Below are positions 55,201 to 64,000 of a stretch of DNA of 64,000 nucleotides, in pieces. Numbering within the stretch: the first letter of the stretch is position 1; the number at the start of each line of letters is the position of its first letter. A model generated the notes under the pieces. That model was not told the DNA's origin. It saw only the letters and a program-made list of their open reading frames with translations, and did no database searches. The translations under genes and the position numbers were made by a program. The stretch comes from Cyanobacterium sp. HL-69 (GTDB taxonomy: Bacteria; Cyanobacteriota; Cyanobacteriia; Cyanobacteriales; Cyanobacteriaceae): contig CP024912.1 in NCBI GenBank assembly GCA_002813895.1, positions 2,697,836 through 2,761,835 of the forward strand, in the 5' to 3' direction.

Positions 55201-56187
55201 TTAACTTGTGACAATATATTCTCTGACGCTACCTCGTTTTTTACGAAGATGGGCAAGAGCTTGTTGTTCTAGTTGACGCACTCTTTCTCGACTGATTCCC
55301 ATTCTCTGACCAATTTTGGCGAGGGATAATTCTTTGCCGTCTTCTAAGCCAAAGCGTAGTCTGACTACTTGCTGTTGTTGGGGGGTTAATTCCCCTAGAA
55401 GTTTGTGCAAGTCTTGACGCATCAATTCTTGGGTGATGTACTTGTCAGGGGATAGTCCTTCGTCTTCTAAAAGTTCAGATAATTCCGTGTCTTGGTTGTC
55501 TCCTACTTTGACATCGAGGGAGATGGGTTGACGGGCTATACTGAAGTATTCTCGGATTTGGGATGGTTCTAAATCCAGGGCGTTGGCAATTTCACTTTGA
55601 TTAGGGCTTCTGCCTAATTTCTGAGATAATTCCCGCTGAGTTTTCTTGATCTTATTTAATTTTTCAGTAATATGGATGGGTAAACGGATAGTTCTAGCTT
55701 GTTGTGCGATCGCCCTTGTAATAGCTTGACGAATCCACCAGTAAGCATAGGTAGAGAATTTAAAACCTTTGGTGGGGTCAAATTTTTCTACACCTCTTTC
55801 TAAACCGAGACTACCTTCTTGGATTAAGTCCAAGAATTCCATATTTCTCTTTTGGTACTTTTTGGCGATCGCCACTACCAAACGTAAATTCGCCTCAATC
55901 ATTTTTTGTTTAGCGCGTTTACCCTGATGAATAAGCTTTTTCAACTCTGCAGGGCTTTTTTCAGTAGCCTCTGCCCACTCCTCTAAAGTTGGCTCATGGT
56001 CAAGTTTTTCTGCTAATTCTTCTTTTTGGGCATACAAAGACATCATCTCTTGCACTTGCTTCCCAAAAACAATTTCTTGCTCATGACTCAGAAGGGGGAC
56101 TTTTCCGATTTCTTGTAAATAGGTACGCACCATATCTACAGTGTTAATTTTTTTCTTGTCCATTCCGTTTAATTTGGCAGTGGGCAT
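55201..56187 (-). CDS. Group 2 RNA polymerase sigma factor (RpoD/SigA family)
   Basis: A 328-residue sigma-70 protein. Region 1.2 is DMVRTYLQEIGKVPLL. Region 2 includes ANLRLVVAIAKKYQKR, LDLIQEGSLGLERGVEKFD and FKFSTYAYWWIRQAITRAI, which melt and bind the -10 box. Region 3 is RLPIHITEKLNKIKK, and region 4 has the -35 helix-turn-helix LAKIGQRMGISRERVRQLE. The shortness and lack of a long region 1.1 place it in the group 2 (SigB/C/D/E) class used in stress and light/carbon adaptation; I cannot say which. rnpB lies divergent from it, across 467 bases. Confidence 0.92.
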   Translation of the reverse strand: MPTAKLNGMDKKKINTVDMVRTYLQEIGKVPLLSHEQEIVFGKQVQEMMSLYAQKEELAEKLDHEPTLEEWAEATEKSPAELKKLIHQGKRAKQKMIEANLRLVVAIAKKYQKRNMEFLDLIQEGSLGLERGVEKFDPTKGFKFSTYAYWWIRQAITRAIAQQARTIRLPIHITEKLNKIKKTQRELSQKLGRSPNQSEIANALDLEPSQIREYFSIARQPISLDVKVGDNQDTELSELLEDEGLSPDKYITQELMRQDLHKLLGELTPQQQQVVRLRFGLEDGKELSLAKIGQRMGISRERVRQLEQQALAHLRKKRGSVREYIVTS

Positions 56188-56654
56188 AGGGCTTCTCTTC
56201 TCCTAACTTCAAGCGCAATTTTTTTGTGATAGGATTGTTAAAGTAAAACAGATCCTTTTATTATTTTTGGATTTTCCGAGGAATCTCCAAAGAGCGTCTA
56301 TTTTTTATATTACTGTTTTTATAGACTCTGGTTTGTAAAAAAAAGTTCACTATTGTAAATTTTTTTCTTTAAAATCTCGTTTACGGGTACTGAGGCTCAA
56401 GAAATGTTTACAAAAATATAACAATTTGTTAACTACTACTTTATATGATGACTTATTCTGAGTTAGTATTAAAGTCTTTTTCTTGAGTAATTACCGAACG
56501 TTAATTTTCGGTTCTCTTTTATACCTATAACTATTTTTCCCACTTAAACAGGAAAATACTCAGTTCGTTTGAACTATCATAAAATATTTATACTTCCAGA
56601 TTCACCATCAAATAAATACCAATTAGTTGGTTCGCAGTGATAAGATATATATCA
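56188..56654. other. Long divergent regulatory region between the sigma gene and rnpB
   Basis: 467 bases with no supported gene, AT-rich. It must hold the promoters of the sigma factor gene (minus) and rnpB (plus). Visible structure: an ACCGAA-cgttaatt-TTCGGT hairpin at 56492-56511 followed by TCTCTTTT, and the AT-rich GATATATAT at 56644-56652, just before rnpB and a possible -10 region. The length suggests a long 5' leader for the sigma mRNA. Confidence 0.4.
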
Positions 56655-57019
56655 CAGAGAGTTGGTGAGGTAGTTGCAAGTTAAAGTTTTCCTGTGAATT
56701 TAGCTTGAGGAAAGTCCGGACTTCCAAAAGATCAGACTTGCTGGGTAATGCCCAGTGCGTGCGAGCGTGAGGATAGTGCCACAGAAATATACCGCCTTTG
56801 GATAAAGGTAAGGGTGCAAAGGTGCGGTAAGAGCGCACCAGCAGTATCGAGAGGTACTGGCTCGGTAAACCCCGGTTGGAAGCAAGGTCGGAGGAATGAA
56901 GGTTGATCTTTTTCCTATTCCGCTTCTGGTGTACCGCTTGAGGTGTTTGGTAACAGGCACCCTAGATAGATAACTACCCCCGATGAGGGAACAGAATCCG
57001 GCTTACGTCCAACTCTCTG
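56655..57019 (+). ncRNA. rnpB: RNase P RNA (type A)
   Basis: RNase P RNA cleaves 5' leaders from pre-tRNAs. The ends pair as helix P1: CAGAGAGTTGG at 56655-56665 with CCAACTCTCTG at 57009-57019. Universal core segments are seen: GAGGAAAGTCCGG (56703-56715), the CR-II/III segment around GGTAAACCCCGG (56864-56875), and ACAGAATCCGGCTTA near the 3' end (56990-57004). The length, about 365 nt, fits a cyanobacterial RNA. Downstream TTTTCTT may assist termination. It is tail to tail with the FHA gene, five bases apart. Exact ends are set by P1 pairing only. Confidence 0.92.
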
Positions 57020-57024
57020 TTTTC

Positions 57025-57633
57025 TTAACCCATTTGAAAAATAAAGGTTACTTTATCTTCTTTACCGAGAGCAATGCGATCGCCATTACTCAAACGATGA
57101 CGATTACCCTTCCCGAGAGGAACATGATTAACATAAGTACCATTGGCACTACCCGTATCCTCCAGAAAGTAAGATCCATTTTCCTGACAAATATCCGCAT
57201 GAATGCGGGAAACAATCTGAGAATTAGGGAAACCCGACACATCAATATCAGGAGGTACCGTTTCATTTACCTTACCAATATGAATTACAGGCAAATCAGA
57301 AGCTAACTCAATGGTGGTATTAGTTTGTACATGGAGAAGATTAGCCGAAGGGGTTTGCAATAGAGTTTCTTGCACCACAGGATTTTCCGCCCTAGTAGGG
57401 GAAGCCTTAGCCTCATCAGTCGCTCCTACGTCCATATTATCCATGGTATCACCTCCACCCCCATAGGTTAAACTAAAACCACACTCACCACAAAAAGTGG
57501 CATTGGGAGGTACATCAGCTTCGCAGTTAGGGCATTTTGTCACCGTAGCCCCATCCCCTAAAGGAGTAAAACAAAGTTCACAAACAGTTGCCCCGTCAGG
57601 GTTTTCATATTGGCAATTAGGACAGGTAATCAT
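57025..57633 (-). CDS. FHA-domain protein with two zinc ribbons
   Basis: A 202-residue protein. Two short zinc ribbons open it: CPNCQYENPDGATVCELC and CPNCEADVPPNATFCGEC. After a linker of about 40 residues comes a forkhead-associated domain (about 110-202) with SQIVSRIHADI (phosphothreonine-binding Ser/Arg/His) and GSANGTYVNHVPLG. FHA domains bind phosphothreonine peptides, so it is probably an adaptor in Ser/Thr kinase signalling; the kinase is not in the window. It is convergent with rnpB. Confidence 0.9.
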   Translation of the reverse strand: MITCPNCQYENPDGATVCELCFTPLGDGATVTKCPNCEADVPPNATFCGECGFSLTYGGGGDTMDNMDVGATDEAKASPTRAENPVVQETLLQTPSANLLHVQTNTTIELASDLPVIHIGKVNETVPPDIDVSGFPNSQIVSRIHADICQENGSYFLEDTGSANGTYVNHVPLGKGNRHRLSNGDRIALGKEDKVTFIFQMG

Positions 57634-57769
57634 TGTTATGTATAAATTAAAAAGTATTTAGGTTATTATAATTCGGTGTTATGTATCTAATTTTAACCTT
57701 ACTCTTGAACCCCAGAAAGAAAATAATTTTTAAGAAAATTAACATAAAATTCAATTTTCTATGATTGCT

Positions 57770-58174
57770 TTAATTCTCAATGGTTTGTTGCATTGCCCGT
57801 AAAAGTTGTAAATGTTTATTTTGTTGCTCAATTTGAATAGACAAAGAATTACAAACTAAATCACATAATTCAAACACAAAAGGATTGGATATTTGATAAT
57901 AAACATTAATACCTTTCTGAGTACGATTTACTACCCCAGCCCCAGCTAAAATTTTTAAATGTTTGGATACATTTGCTTGTCCTAACTCAGTAATTTCGAT
58001 GATTTCTGATACATTTTTTGCTCCGCTACGTAAGGCACAAACGATATTTAAACGACTACCTTCTGATAACACTTTAAAAAAATCCGCTACTAAATTTAAC
58101 GCAGAAGGGGACATTTTCGCCATCAAACACTCTGAAGGGATGGTAGAGTTTTTTTCGTCAACTAAATTACTCAT
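57770..58174 (-). CDS. ArsR-family transcriptional regulator
   Basis: A 134-residue winged-helix regulator: ADFFKVLSEGSRLNIVCAL (ArsR opening), then ELGQANVSKHLKILAGAGVVNRTQKGINVYYQI (recognition helix and wing). Cysteines are few (ECLMAK, VCALR, ELCDLVC), and the common CxC metal site of ArsR/SmtB is missing. The ligand could therefore be a redox or sulfur signal instead of a metal. The target is unknown; no efflux pump or metallothionein is next to it. Confidence 0.9.
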   Translation of the reverse strand: MSNLVDEKNSTIPSECLMAKMSPSALNLVADFFKVLSEGSRLNIVCALRSGAKNVSEIIEITELGQANVSKHLKILAGAGVVNRTQKGINVYYQISNPFVFELCDLVCNSLSIQIEQQNKHLQLLRAMQQTIEN

Positions 58175-58327
58175 ATTTTTATCTTTAAATATATTAGGAA
58201 CTAGACTTTTATTTTAGGGTTTTCAAACTACTTTTATCACGAAGTAATGAAATACTAGCATCTATACAATACTATATTACCATATTGTCATACGTTTTTT
58301 GTGGGATATAGAATAGTTTGATTTGAT

Positions 58328-58948
58328 TTATAAATCACCTTTGAAAATTTGCTCTGCACTTAGATTTAACCGAGAAAAAATAGTTGACCTAATTATTTCA
58401 TTTGCCCTAAATTGTTGACCTTGATATTCTCCTTTTTCAAGGGTATAAATAGTTAAAGTAGGTTGTTTTGGATAACCAATAAATTTGCGTTCTCCTAAAC
58501 CTAAATAATCAATAATCCAATATTCTCTGATGCCCAAACTTTCGTAAGCATCTAACTTTAAAGCATAGTCATCACTCCAATTTCCACTAACTACTTCTAT
58601 AATTAATTTAACAGCATTTCCAGATAATAAAGTTGATTGGTTTTCCCATAATGGTTCATTTTCCAACATTTTTTTATCTAAAATAATTCCATCTGGTTCA
58701 TATCCTGAAAACCTATCTCCTTTAATTAAACATTCTTTGGGAGCAAAATAAGGTAAGTTTAATCGTCTTATTTCAAAAGTTAATTCTGTAATTAAAAATC
58801 CTGCTATTTGTGAATGTTTCCCTTTTGATTTTGGCATTTGAATAATACTTCCGTTGTGTAACTCATACTGATATTCAGTGGATGCAGGATACCATTCAAT
58901 AAATTCTTCAAAGTCTAAATGGTTATCTTTTAATAAAGACTGTATCAT
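58328..58948 (-). CDS. Uma2 family (DUF820) PD-(D/E)XK nuclease-fold protein
   Basis: A 206-residue Uma2-type protein: FEEFIEWYPASTEYQYELHNG, a conserved YEPDGIILD, LIIEVVSGNWSDDYALKLDAYESLGIREYWIIDYLG. The acidic residues of the restriction-like fold are in place (PDG...IEV). It differs clearly from the member at 23829-24398, so it is a paralogue of a different branch. The in vivo function of the family is unknown. Confidence 0.9.
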   Translation of the reverse strand: MIQSLLKDNHLDFEEFIEWYPASTEYQYELHNGSIIQMPKSKGKHSQIAGFLITELTFEIRRLNLPYFAPKECLIKGDRFSGYEPDGIILDKKMLENEPLWENQSTLLSGNAVKLIIEVVSGNWSDDYALKLDAYESLGIREYWIIDYLGLGERKFIGYPKQPTLTIYTLEKGEYQGQQFRANEIIRSTIFSRLNLSAEQIFKGDL

Positions 58949-59027
58949 TTTATTTTTTGCTTATTTTTAATAGGTTTTATGCTATGGGTAAGTTACCGAG
59001 TAATAGATTTGTTTCGCCATAACAATA

Positions 59028-60605
59028 TCAATCTTTTTGTATGCTAGAAAATCCCAAGAAAGTGTAAATAAATAATCCTAAAAGTATTATCGCAAATAAA
59101 TTACTCAACCAGTCTCCCCATTTTACATAGAGAGTTTTAGTTTGACGGCGATATATTTCCCCCTGATAGGTTTGATATTGGTCTATGTCAGAAAGCCAGA
59201 TAGTGTTACCATGGGGGTCAACAATACCAGAGTAGCCTGTATTAGTAGCTCTAGCCATCCAACGGTCATTTTCAATGGCTCTCATTACGTCTTGGGCATG
59301 GTGCTGAGAGGGCATCGCTTCGCTGTAGTGAGCATTATTGGAGGATGTGATGATAAATTTGCCCCCTTGTTTAGTTTGTTGTCTAAAATGCTCTCCATAG
59401 GCGGATTCGTAACAAATACCGACAATGGCTTTACCTTGAGGAGTTATAAAAATTTGATTTTTTTCCCCTGCAATCAAATGGGCATCGAGGGGGGAAAGGC
59501 GGTTGATAAAGTTACCTAAAATGTTGGCAAAGGGTATATATTCGCCGAGGGGTACAAGGTGGACTTTATCATATTGTTTGATTACTTTGCCTTGGGCATC
59601 GATACTAAAGAGGCTATTACTAAAGTTATTTTCTTTGCTGCCAAATGCCCCTAAAACAATAGGAGTTTTTTCCTTGATGATGGCGGGGTATAGTTTTGTT
59701 TTGGTTTTGATGTCGTCAAAATATAGGGGAATGGCAGTTTCTGGGGTGATAACTAAGTCTACTCCTGCTTGACTCAGTTTTTCGTAACTTTCGGTGTAAC
59801 GGGCGATCGCCCTTCCGACCCCAGACTCGTACAATTTGATAGTATTAGGTATATTGCCCTGAATTATGCCTACTGTGATAACTTCTTCTGGATTATCAGT
59901 TATGGGTTGAGTGTAAAATAAATAACCCAAACCGTGAAAAAACATTAAAACAACTAAACTATAAACAGGTAGTAATAAACCTTTTAACTGATACGTAAAA
60001 AGGCTATTTTTATCATTAAAATAGTCATAAAAACTTTTAATTCCTTCAGCCCATAAAGCATTTATTGTAGTGATTATAGCTGTTAAAGTACTAATTCCAG
60101 AGAACTTTAATAACTGTAAAATATACAAATTATAAGGGCTTTGACTATAAGAAATAGACGACCACCAAAGAGGAGAAAAACTCCATAATCTCTCAAAAAG
60201 TACCCACAAAATAGCCCCTAATAAAATTTTGAAAAAAAGATCATTAACAACTTTCTTAGAATCATCTATATACCTAAGCAAAAAATAAAAACTAGCCCCC
60301 CAAGCAACGACGAATCCAGCCCCCCAAAAAGTAATAAAAATCCAAGCAAAAGAAGCAATTAAAATACTATTTAGCCAACTTATTCCCATCCAAGTCATGG
60401 GATGAATGCCCGTAATCCAAAACAATGCTAAACCATGATAGCCACATCCCCAAGCCAAGCAAGACATCAGAGTTTTTGGTAAAGACTCTTTTTTGATACC
60501 CAGCCAAAGAGGTATCATCGCCACCCAAGCAAAAAACCAATAATTTGTAGGGGCTACCGTTAACCCCATTAAAATACCACCTAAAAAGGAAAATAAAATA
60601 CTCAA
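59028..60605 (-). CDS. lnt: Apolipoprotein N-acyltransferase
   Basis: Lnt adds the third acyl chain to the N-terminal Cys of lipoproteins, completing the pathway that Lgt (7143-7973) begins. The 525 residues have about six N-terminal membrane segments and a nitrilase domain from about 240. Catalytic residues are VITPETAIP (Glu), YDKVHLVPLGEYIPF (Lys) and VGICYESAYG (Cys). A last membrane helix follows (LFAIILLGLFIYTFLGF). ATG start at 60605. Confidence 0.95.
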   Translation of the reverse strand: MSILFSFLGGILMGLTVAPTNYWFFAWVAMIPLWLGIKKESLPKTLMSCLAWGCGYHGLALFWITGIHPMTWMGISWLNSILIASFAWIFITFWGAGFVVAWGASFYFLLRYIDDSKKVVNDLFFKILLGAILWVLFERLWSFSPLWWSSISYSQSPYNLYILQLLKFSGISTLTAIITTINALWAEGIKSFYDYFNDKNSLFTYQLKGLLLPVYSLVVLMFFHGLGYLFYTQPITDNPEEVITVGIIQGNIPNTIKLYESGVGRAIARYTESYEKLSQAGVDLVITPETAIPLYFDDIKTKTKLYPAIIKEKTPIVLGAFGSKENNFSNSLFSIDAQGKVIKQYDKVHLVPLGEYIPFANILGNFINRLSPLDAHLIAGEKNQIFITPQGKAIVGICYESAYGEHFRQQTKQGGKFIITSSNNAHYSEAMPSQHHAQDVMRAIENDRWMARATNTGYSGIVDPHGNTIWLSDIDQYQTYQGEIYRRQTKTLYVKWGDWLSNLFAIILLGLFIYTFLGFSSIQKD

Positions 60606-60692
60606 AACTTATTTGTAACTAATAACTAATAACCATTTCCTATTGCCTACCTCAATCTATTACATTAAAATAAAATTGAGACATTGAGATAA

Positions 60693-61508
60693 TTAATACA
60701 AAGAATATTGGGCTGGATTTAACCACCGTGAAACCTCTTTTTCTAATTCATAAATATCACGAGAAAAATTCTGTTTTACCCATTGCCCGATAGCATCAAA
60801 AGGAGTGAAAACTTCTCCTACTTCCCAATCAATATCTTGTCCGAGGGGAGTAAGATGATTTCCCTGTAACGTTAGGGTAGAAACCATGTTAGGAAAAAGT
60901 TGGCTTAAAATGGGTTGTAGTGTTAAAGTTTGGTCAATGTTATCGTTACTAAATTTCACCAACAAATTACGACGGGTTGAATAGTTATCTTTTACGATAG
61001 TTTGGGTTTCTTCTGGAGAAGGGGTAAACTCAAATTGTACATTAGGGTCAATTTTCCAATTAGTTTTTATATTATCAGTGATAGATGGAATAATTTGATC
61101 CATAAAAGGAATTGCTTTTTGGAGGGGGTAATTATTAAATGAAATAAGAATATTTCCCGCTCTTTCTACTTCAAATAAACTACTAATTAAAAGATGTAAT
61201 TTACATCCCATACTATGGCCCATACCGTAGATAGGTAAATATTTTAAATCTAGTCCCGTGTTATTGTCTAATCTTTGTAAAAGATTTTCAAATTTGTTCA
61301 ACACATAAAGAGCTATACTTTTATGGTCTAATGTGTTTATAAAAGGAGTCGCAATAATCAAATATCCTTGAGATGCAAGTTTTTCTAATAGCCAACGATA
61401 GGTAATATGAGGTGCTGTGGCCACAAAAGCACCCCCAAGAAAATGTATAATACCGATGGGTTGTGATGGGGTTAACACCCAGTTACCATTTCTTTCTTGC
61501 CATTCCAT
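60693..61508 (-). CDS. DUF1350 alpha/beta-hydrolase-like protein
   Basis: A 271-residue protein of the DUF1350 family: QPIGIIHFLGGAFVATAPHITYRWLLEKLA, then IYGMGHSMGCKLHLLISSLF (nucleophile elbow G-x-S-x-G) and a C-terminal LQGNHLTPLGQDIDW (candidate catalytic His). The family occurs in cyanobacteria and chloroplasts. It is an alpha/beta hydrolase by fold; the substrate is unknown. No signal peptide. Confidence 0.88.
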   Translation of the reverse strand: MEWQERNGNWVLTPSQPIGIIHFLGGAFVATAPHITYRWLLEKLASQGYLIIATPFINTLDHKSIALYVLNKFENLLQRLDNNTGLDLKYLPIYGMGHSMGCKLHLLISSLFEVERAGNILISFNNYPLQKAIPFMDQIIPSITDNIKTNWKIDPNVQFEFTPSPEETQTIVKDNYSTRRNLLVKFSNDNIDQTLTLQPILSQLFPNMVSTLTLQGNHLTPLGQDIDWEVGEVFTPFDAIGQWVKQNFSRDIYELEKEVSRWLNPAQYSLY

Positions 61509-61712
61509 GGAAATATGTTCTAATTTTTGTTATCTTCTAAAGCTATAACCATTATAATCTCATTTAAAAGTGTTGGTTTTCTTACCTCTTCGTTATTAAC
61601 TGTTGTCTTATGTCTTGTGATGGAAAATGACGGTTAATTATTTGTCTGAAATTTTTAAGAATAATAATTCTTTATGACTCTTTATTCGTAATGTTTTTAC
61701 TATATATTTTAA

Positions 61713-62528
61713 ATGTTTTCTATTTTTATCCTTACCTATAACGAGGAAATTGATATTGCTGATTGTATAAAATCAGCTTCTGAATGTGATGACATTATTG
61801 TAGTTGATTCTTTTAGTAATGATAAAACTATGGAAATCGCTTCACAATTCCCTGTCAAGATTTTTCAACACGCTTTTGAATCCCATGGCAAACAAAGAAA
61901 TTGGATGTTAGAAAACATTGAAACTAAATATAATTGGGTATATCTATTGGAAGCGGATGAAAGATTTACCCCTGAGTTATTTAATGAATGTTTAGAAGCT
62001 GTTAAAAGTAGCGAATATGTAGGCTATTATGTGGCTGAAAAGATGATGTTTTTGGGTAGTTGGATAAAGTATAGTAGCCAGTATCCTCGTCATCAAATGC
62101 GTTTGTTTAAAAAAGGAAAGGTTTCTTTTATTGATTTTGGACACGCAGAAAGGGAGGTTTGTGAGGGAGAAGCAGGATATTTGAAAAATATTTATCCTCA
62201 TTATACTTGCAGTAAGGGATTGAGTCGTTGGTTAGAAAAACATAACCGTTATTCTACGGATGAGGCTATAGAAAGTATTAAACAAAGGGGAGTAAATAAA
62301 ATTAGATGGAAAGATTTGTTTTTTGGGGAAACGGAGGTAATCCGCCGTCGGGCTTTGAAGGATTTATCTTTTAGGATTCCTTTTAGACCTTTTTTTCGTT
62401 GGTTTTATATGTATTTTATTCTTAGGGGTTTTTTGGATGGAAAAGCTGGTTTTGCTTGGTGTGTTTTGCAGAGTTTTTACGAATATTTTATTATTTTGAA
62501 GGTTGAGGAGTTGAAACAGAAGGATTAG
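61713..62528 (+). CDS. Family 2 glycosyltransferase (WaaE/KdtX-like)
   Basis: A 271-residue GT2 enzyme: FSIFILTYNEEIDIADCIKS, IIVVDSFSNDKTMEIA, HGKQRNWMLE, LLEADERFTPELF (the DxD-like ADE) and PRHQMRLFKKGK. The C-terminal part, LRGFLDGKAGFAWCVLQSFYEYF, resembles enzymes adding hexoses to LPS core heptose or other glycans. The acceptor is unknown. The protein is probably peripheral at the inner membrane. Single gene, divergent from the DUF1350 gene. Confidence 0.88.
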   Translation: MFSIFILTYNEEIDIADCIKSASECDDIIVVDSFSNDKTMEIASQFPVKIFQHAFESHGKQRNWMLENIETKYNWVYLLEADERFTPELFNECLEAVKSSEYVGYYVAEKMMFLGSWIKYSSQYPRHQMRLFKKGKVSFIDFGHAEREVCEGEAGYLKNIYPHYTCSKGLSRWLEKHNRYSTDEAIESIKQRGVNKIRWKDLFFGETEVIRRRALKDLSFRIPFRPFFRWFYMYFILRGFLDGKAGFAWCVLQSFYEYFIILKVEELKQKD

Positions 62529-62611
62529 GCTTTTTTATTTCATTTAGCTATTATTTTTAATTAAAGCATTTTAACTTAATCCCTAATATTTATAAAATAA
62601 TCTAGCGCACC

Positions 62612-63361
62612 TTAGTTGTTAATGGTAATTTTTGTTTTATATTTTTTAGGAATGTTGAGAGGTTTTTTCTCTGCTTTTTCTACTGAATGATTATTAATTG
62701 TTGGGCTAATTTGATTTAGAAAGTAGTTTAGTTTTTCTTGGATGATAGAATCAGTTTCGTTATTTTTCATGATTAATAAATAGTCAATCATGTATTGAGT
62801 CTGAGAAATATTTAGTTTACCTGTTTCCCATCGATTAATTAGTTGATTGAGTCCATATAATCTTTTGAGGGGAGATTCGGCAATTAGATGGTTAATATTT
62901 TGTTCAAAGGTTTCTTTTTGGTTGTTTTTTTGTTGATAAAAGTACCAACCCAAAAGGGCAAAAGTGCCACTACTGATTAATCCTTGGAAGATAATGGCTG
63001 TAGCTAACCAATGACTATCTATTTCTAACCAAAGTTTAGCACTAAGATAAAGAGCGATCGCCCCTAAACCACTTCCTGCCACCGCCAAGGTAAAACGACG
63101 ATTATGGGAAGGAAAAAAACGGGAAAATACCTGAAGAGCAGAAAAAGAAACTCCCTGATAATTATAGATAAAAAACAACAGGGCGATCGCCCCTAAACTA
63201 GAAAAAATTAAACCCTTATCACCCACCACCATCATTAAACCAACCAAAAACCAACATAGACGACGATAAGTTTTTGGGGTGTATGTAGCACTCAAACCAT
63301 GAGAAACTTGAGTAAATAATCTTCGAGAAAAATAAAAATTAGACCTTTTAGCCTTCACCAT
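62612..63361 (-). CDS. Membrane protein with a soluble helical C-terminus (cyanobacterial, unknown function)
   Basis: A 249-residue protein with four hydrophobic segments: RRLCWFLVGLMMVVG, LIFSSLGAIALLFFIY, FTLAVAGSGLGAIALYLSA and WLATAIIFQGLISSGTFALL. A soluble helical tail follows (LKRLYGLNQLINRWETGKLN; YMIDYLLIMKNN). The layout matches cyanobacterial proteins annotated by others as armadillo-type-fold-containing; I can only confirm the topology. ATG start at 63361. Confidence 0.68.
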   Translation of the reverse strand: MVKAKRSNFYFSRRLFTQVSHGLSATYTPKTYRRLCWFLVGLMMVVGDKGLIFSSLGAIALLFFIYNYQGVSFSALQVFSRFFPSHNRRFTLAVAGSGLGAIALYLSAKLWLEIDSHWLATAIIFQGLISSGTFALLGWYFYQQKNNQKETFEQNINHLIAESPLKRLYGLNQLINRWETGKLNISQTQYMIDYLLIMKNNETDSIIQEKLNYFLNQISPTINNHSVEKAEKKPLNIPKKYKTKITINN

Positions 63362-63528
63362 AACATCAAAAACAGTGGCAACAACCAGCCTCCCTTCAGA
63401 ATAATAATCCTAGCACTAATCCATCATCATCAAAACCTTTTTTTTAGGCAAAAAAAGAGCAAACTTTGGTTCAGTAAGTAACTTTAATATAAAATGAAGT
63501 CCAGAAGCAAATAAATAAAACAAATAAA

Positions 63529-64000
63529 ATGAACTCAGGAATCGATTTACAAGGAAGTTTTATAACCTCCCTCATCGACTTAGGATTGTCCCCAGAGTTA
63601 GCCAAAACCCTCTGGATACCACTCCCCCTAGTCTTGATGATTATCGGTGCAACCGTGGGAGTATTAGTAACCGTATGGTTAGAAAGAAAAATCTCCGCCG
63701 CAGCCCAACAAAGAATTGGTCCGGAATACGCAGGCCCTTTGGGCGTATTACAACCTGTCGCCGACGGTATTAAATTAGTTTTTAAAGAAGATATTACCCC
63801 AGCCAAAGCAGATCCATTATTATTTACCTTAGGGCCTGCAGTGGTAGTAATTCCAGTATTTTTATCATATTTAATTGTACCCTTCGGACAAAACCTCGTC
63901 ATCACCGACTTAAACGTTGGTATCTTTATCTGGATTTCCCTTTCCAGTATTGCCCCTATCGGTTTACTAATGGCAGGTTACTCCTCCAACAACAAATACT
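63529..64000 (+). CDS. ndhA: NAD(P)H-quinone oxidoreductase subunit 1 (5' part, cut by window edge)
   Basis: NdhA is the membrane subunit next to the quinone-binding site of NDH-1. The window contains about 157 codons: an N-terminal [16 protein letters not shown], the first membrane segment, then [23 protein letters not shown] and [19 protein letters not shown], the best-conserved motif of the NuoH/NdhA family. ATG at 63529. The full protein should be near 370 residues, so the rest lies beyond the window. ndhD1 is 13 kb away. Confidence 0.95.
   Translation, partial: MNSGIDLQGSFITSLIDLGLSPELAKTLWIPLPLVLMIIGATVGVLVTVWLERKISAAAQQRIGPEYAGPLGVLQPVADGIKLVFKEDITPAKADPLLFTLGPAVVVIPVFLSYLIVPFGQNLVITDLNVGIFIWISLSSIAPIGLLMAGYSSNNKY

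Noticed and set aside
56623-56960. Two overlapping frames on the minus strand
   Set aside because: They are antisense to the RNase P RNA gene, whose P1 helix and core motifs are clear.
63471-63905. A 144-codon frame on the minus strand
   Set aside because: It is antisense to ndhA, whose conserved membrane-subunit motifs run along the + strand.

Overview
The window is a cyanobacterial chromosome segment from an AT-rich, unicellular-type genome of the Cyanobacterium/Geminocystis sort (placement inferred from gene content and base composition). The evidence is the many GCGATCGC (HIP1) palindromes inside genes and a set of cyanobacterial hallmark genes: orange carotenoid protein, the carboxysome shell protein CcmO, SqdX, Psb30, GUN4, NdhD1 and NdhA, the ARC6/Ftn2-type division protein, a group 2 sigma factor, and small families such as DUF2555, DUF4359 and the Trp-rich TIGR02450 family. 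Most genes stand alone or in pairs, with AT-rich spacers that carry short dispersed repeats.

Layout. 0-7 kb: a CCB1-like membrane protein, coaBC overlapping a DUF2555 gene, a HAS-barrel protein between inverted repeats, hemB, an EVE protein, a fructosamine kinase-like protein and ccmO. 7-15 kb: lgt, a TIGR04283 glycosyltransferase, a bacteriohemerythrin, asnS, a holin-like membrane protein, a HIT protein, a DUF697 GTPase, an RsbW-like kinase and tRNA-His. 15-24 kb: DUF4359, a cupin, clpB, a cytochrome P450 remnant, sqdX, a DUF421 gene broken by a stop codon, rpiA and ocp. 24-31 kb: a Uma2 protein, an M3 peptidase, a TPR-like protein, a saccharopine-dehydrogenase-like oxidoreductase and a GH116 glucosidase.

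31.3-34.7 kb is an accessory island: a Type II-like restriction endonuclease overlapping a DNA cytosine-5 methyltransferase, then a helix-turn-helix/PIN-domain toxin-antitoxin-like pair. It is followed by an unusual single gene joining a MazG/PRA-PH-like pyrophosphohydrolase domain to an acyl-CoA-dehydrogenase-like domain. 36-43 kb is housekeeping: a Slr1339-like protein, aspartate kinase with four ACT domains, ftn2/zipN, an RfaE2-like nucleotidyltransferase, gun4 and an SDR oxidoreductase. 43.3-45.1 kb is a nest of mobile DNA: a complete IS5/IS427-type element with perfect 16-bp ends abuts an internally deleted IS701-type transposase remnant that also contains a GC-rich hairpin insert.

45-64 kb: gcvP, with a 33-bp tandem repeat inserted in frame; an NlpC/P60 peptidase; ndhD1; a GatD-like amidotransferase; a YkgJ protein; psb30; malQ; an outer-membrane beta-barrel protein; a group 2 sigma factor; rnpB (RNase P RNA); an FHA protein; an ArsR-type regulator; a Uma2 protein; lnt; a DUF1350 protein; a glycosyltransferase; a membrane protein; and the 5' part of ndhA, cut by the window edge.

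Together the genes cover tetrapyrrole supply (hemB, gun4), photosynthetic membranes and photoprotection (sqdX, psb30, ocp, ndhA, ndhD1, CCB1), carbon concentration (ccmO), lipoprotein maturation (lgt, lnt) and cell division (ftn2). I do not see a clearly new multi-gene system. The best leads are the pyrophosphohydrolase-acyl-CoA dehydrogenase fusion, the repeat inserted into GcvP, the hairpin insert in the transposase remnant, and the restriction/PIN island.
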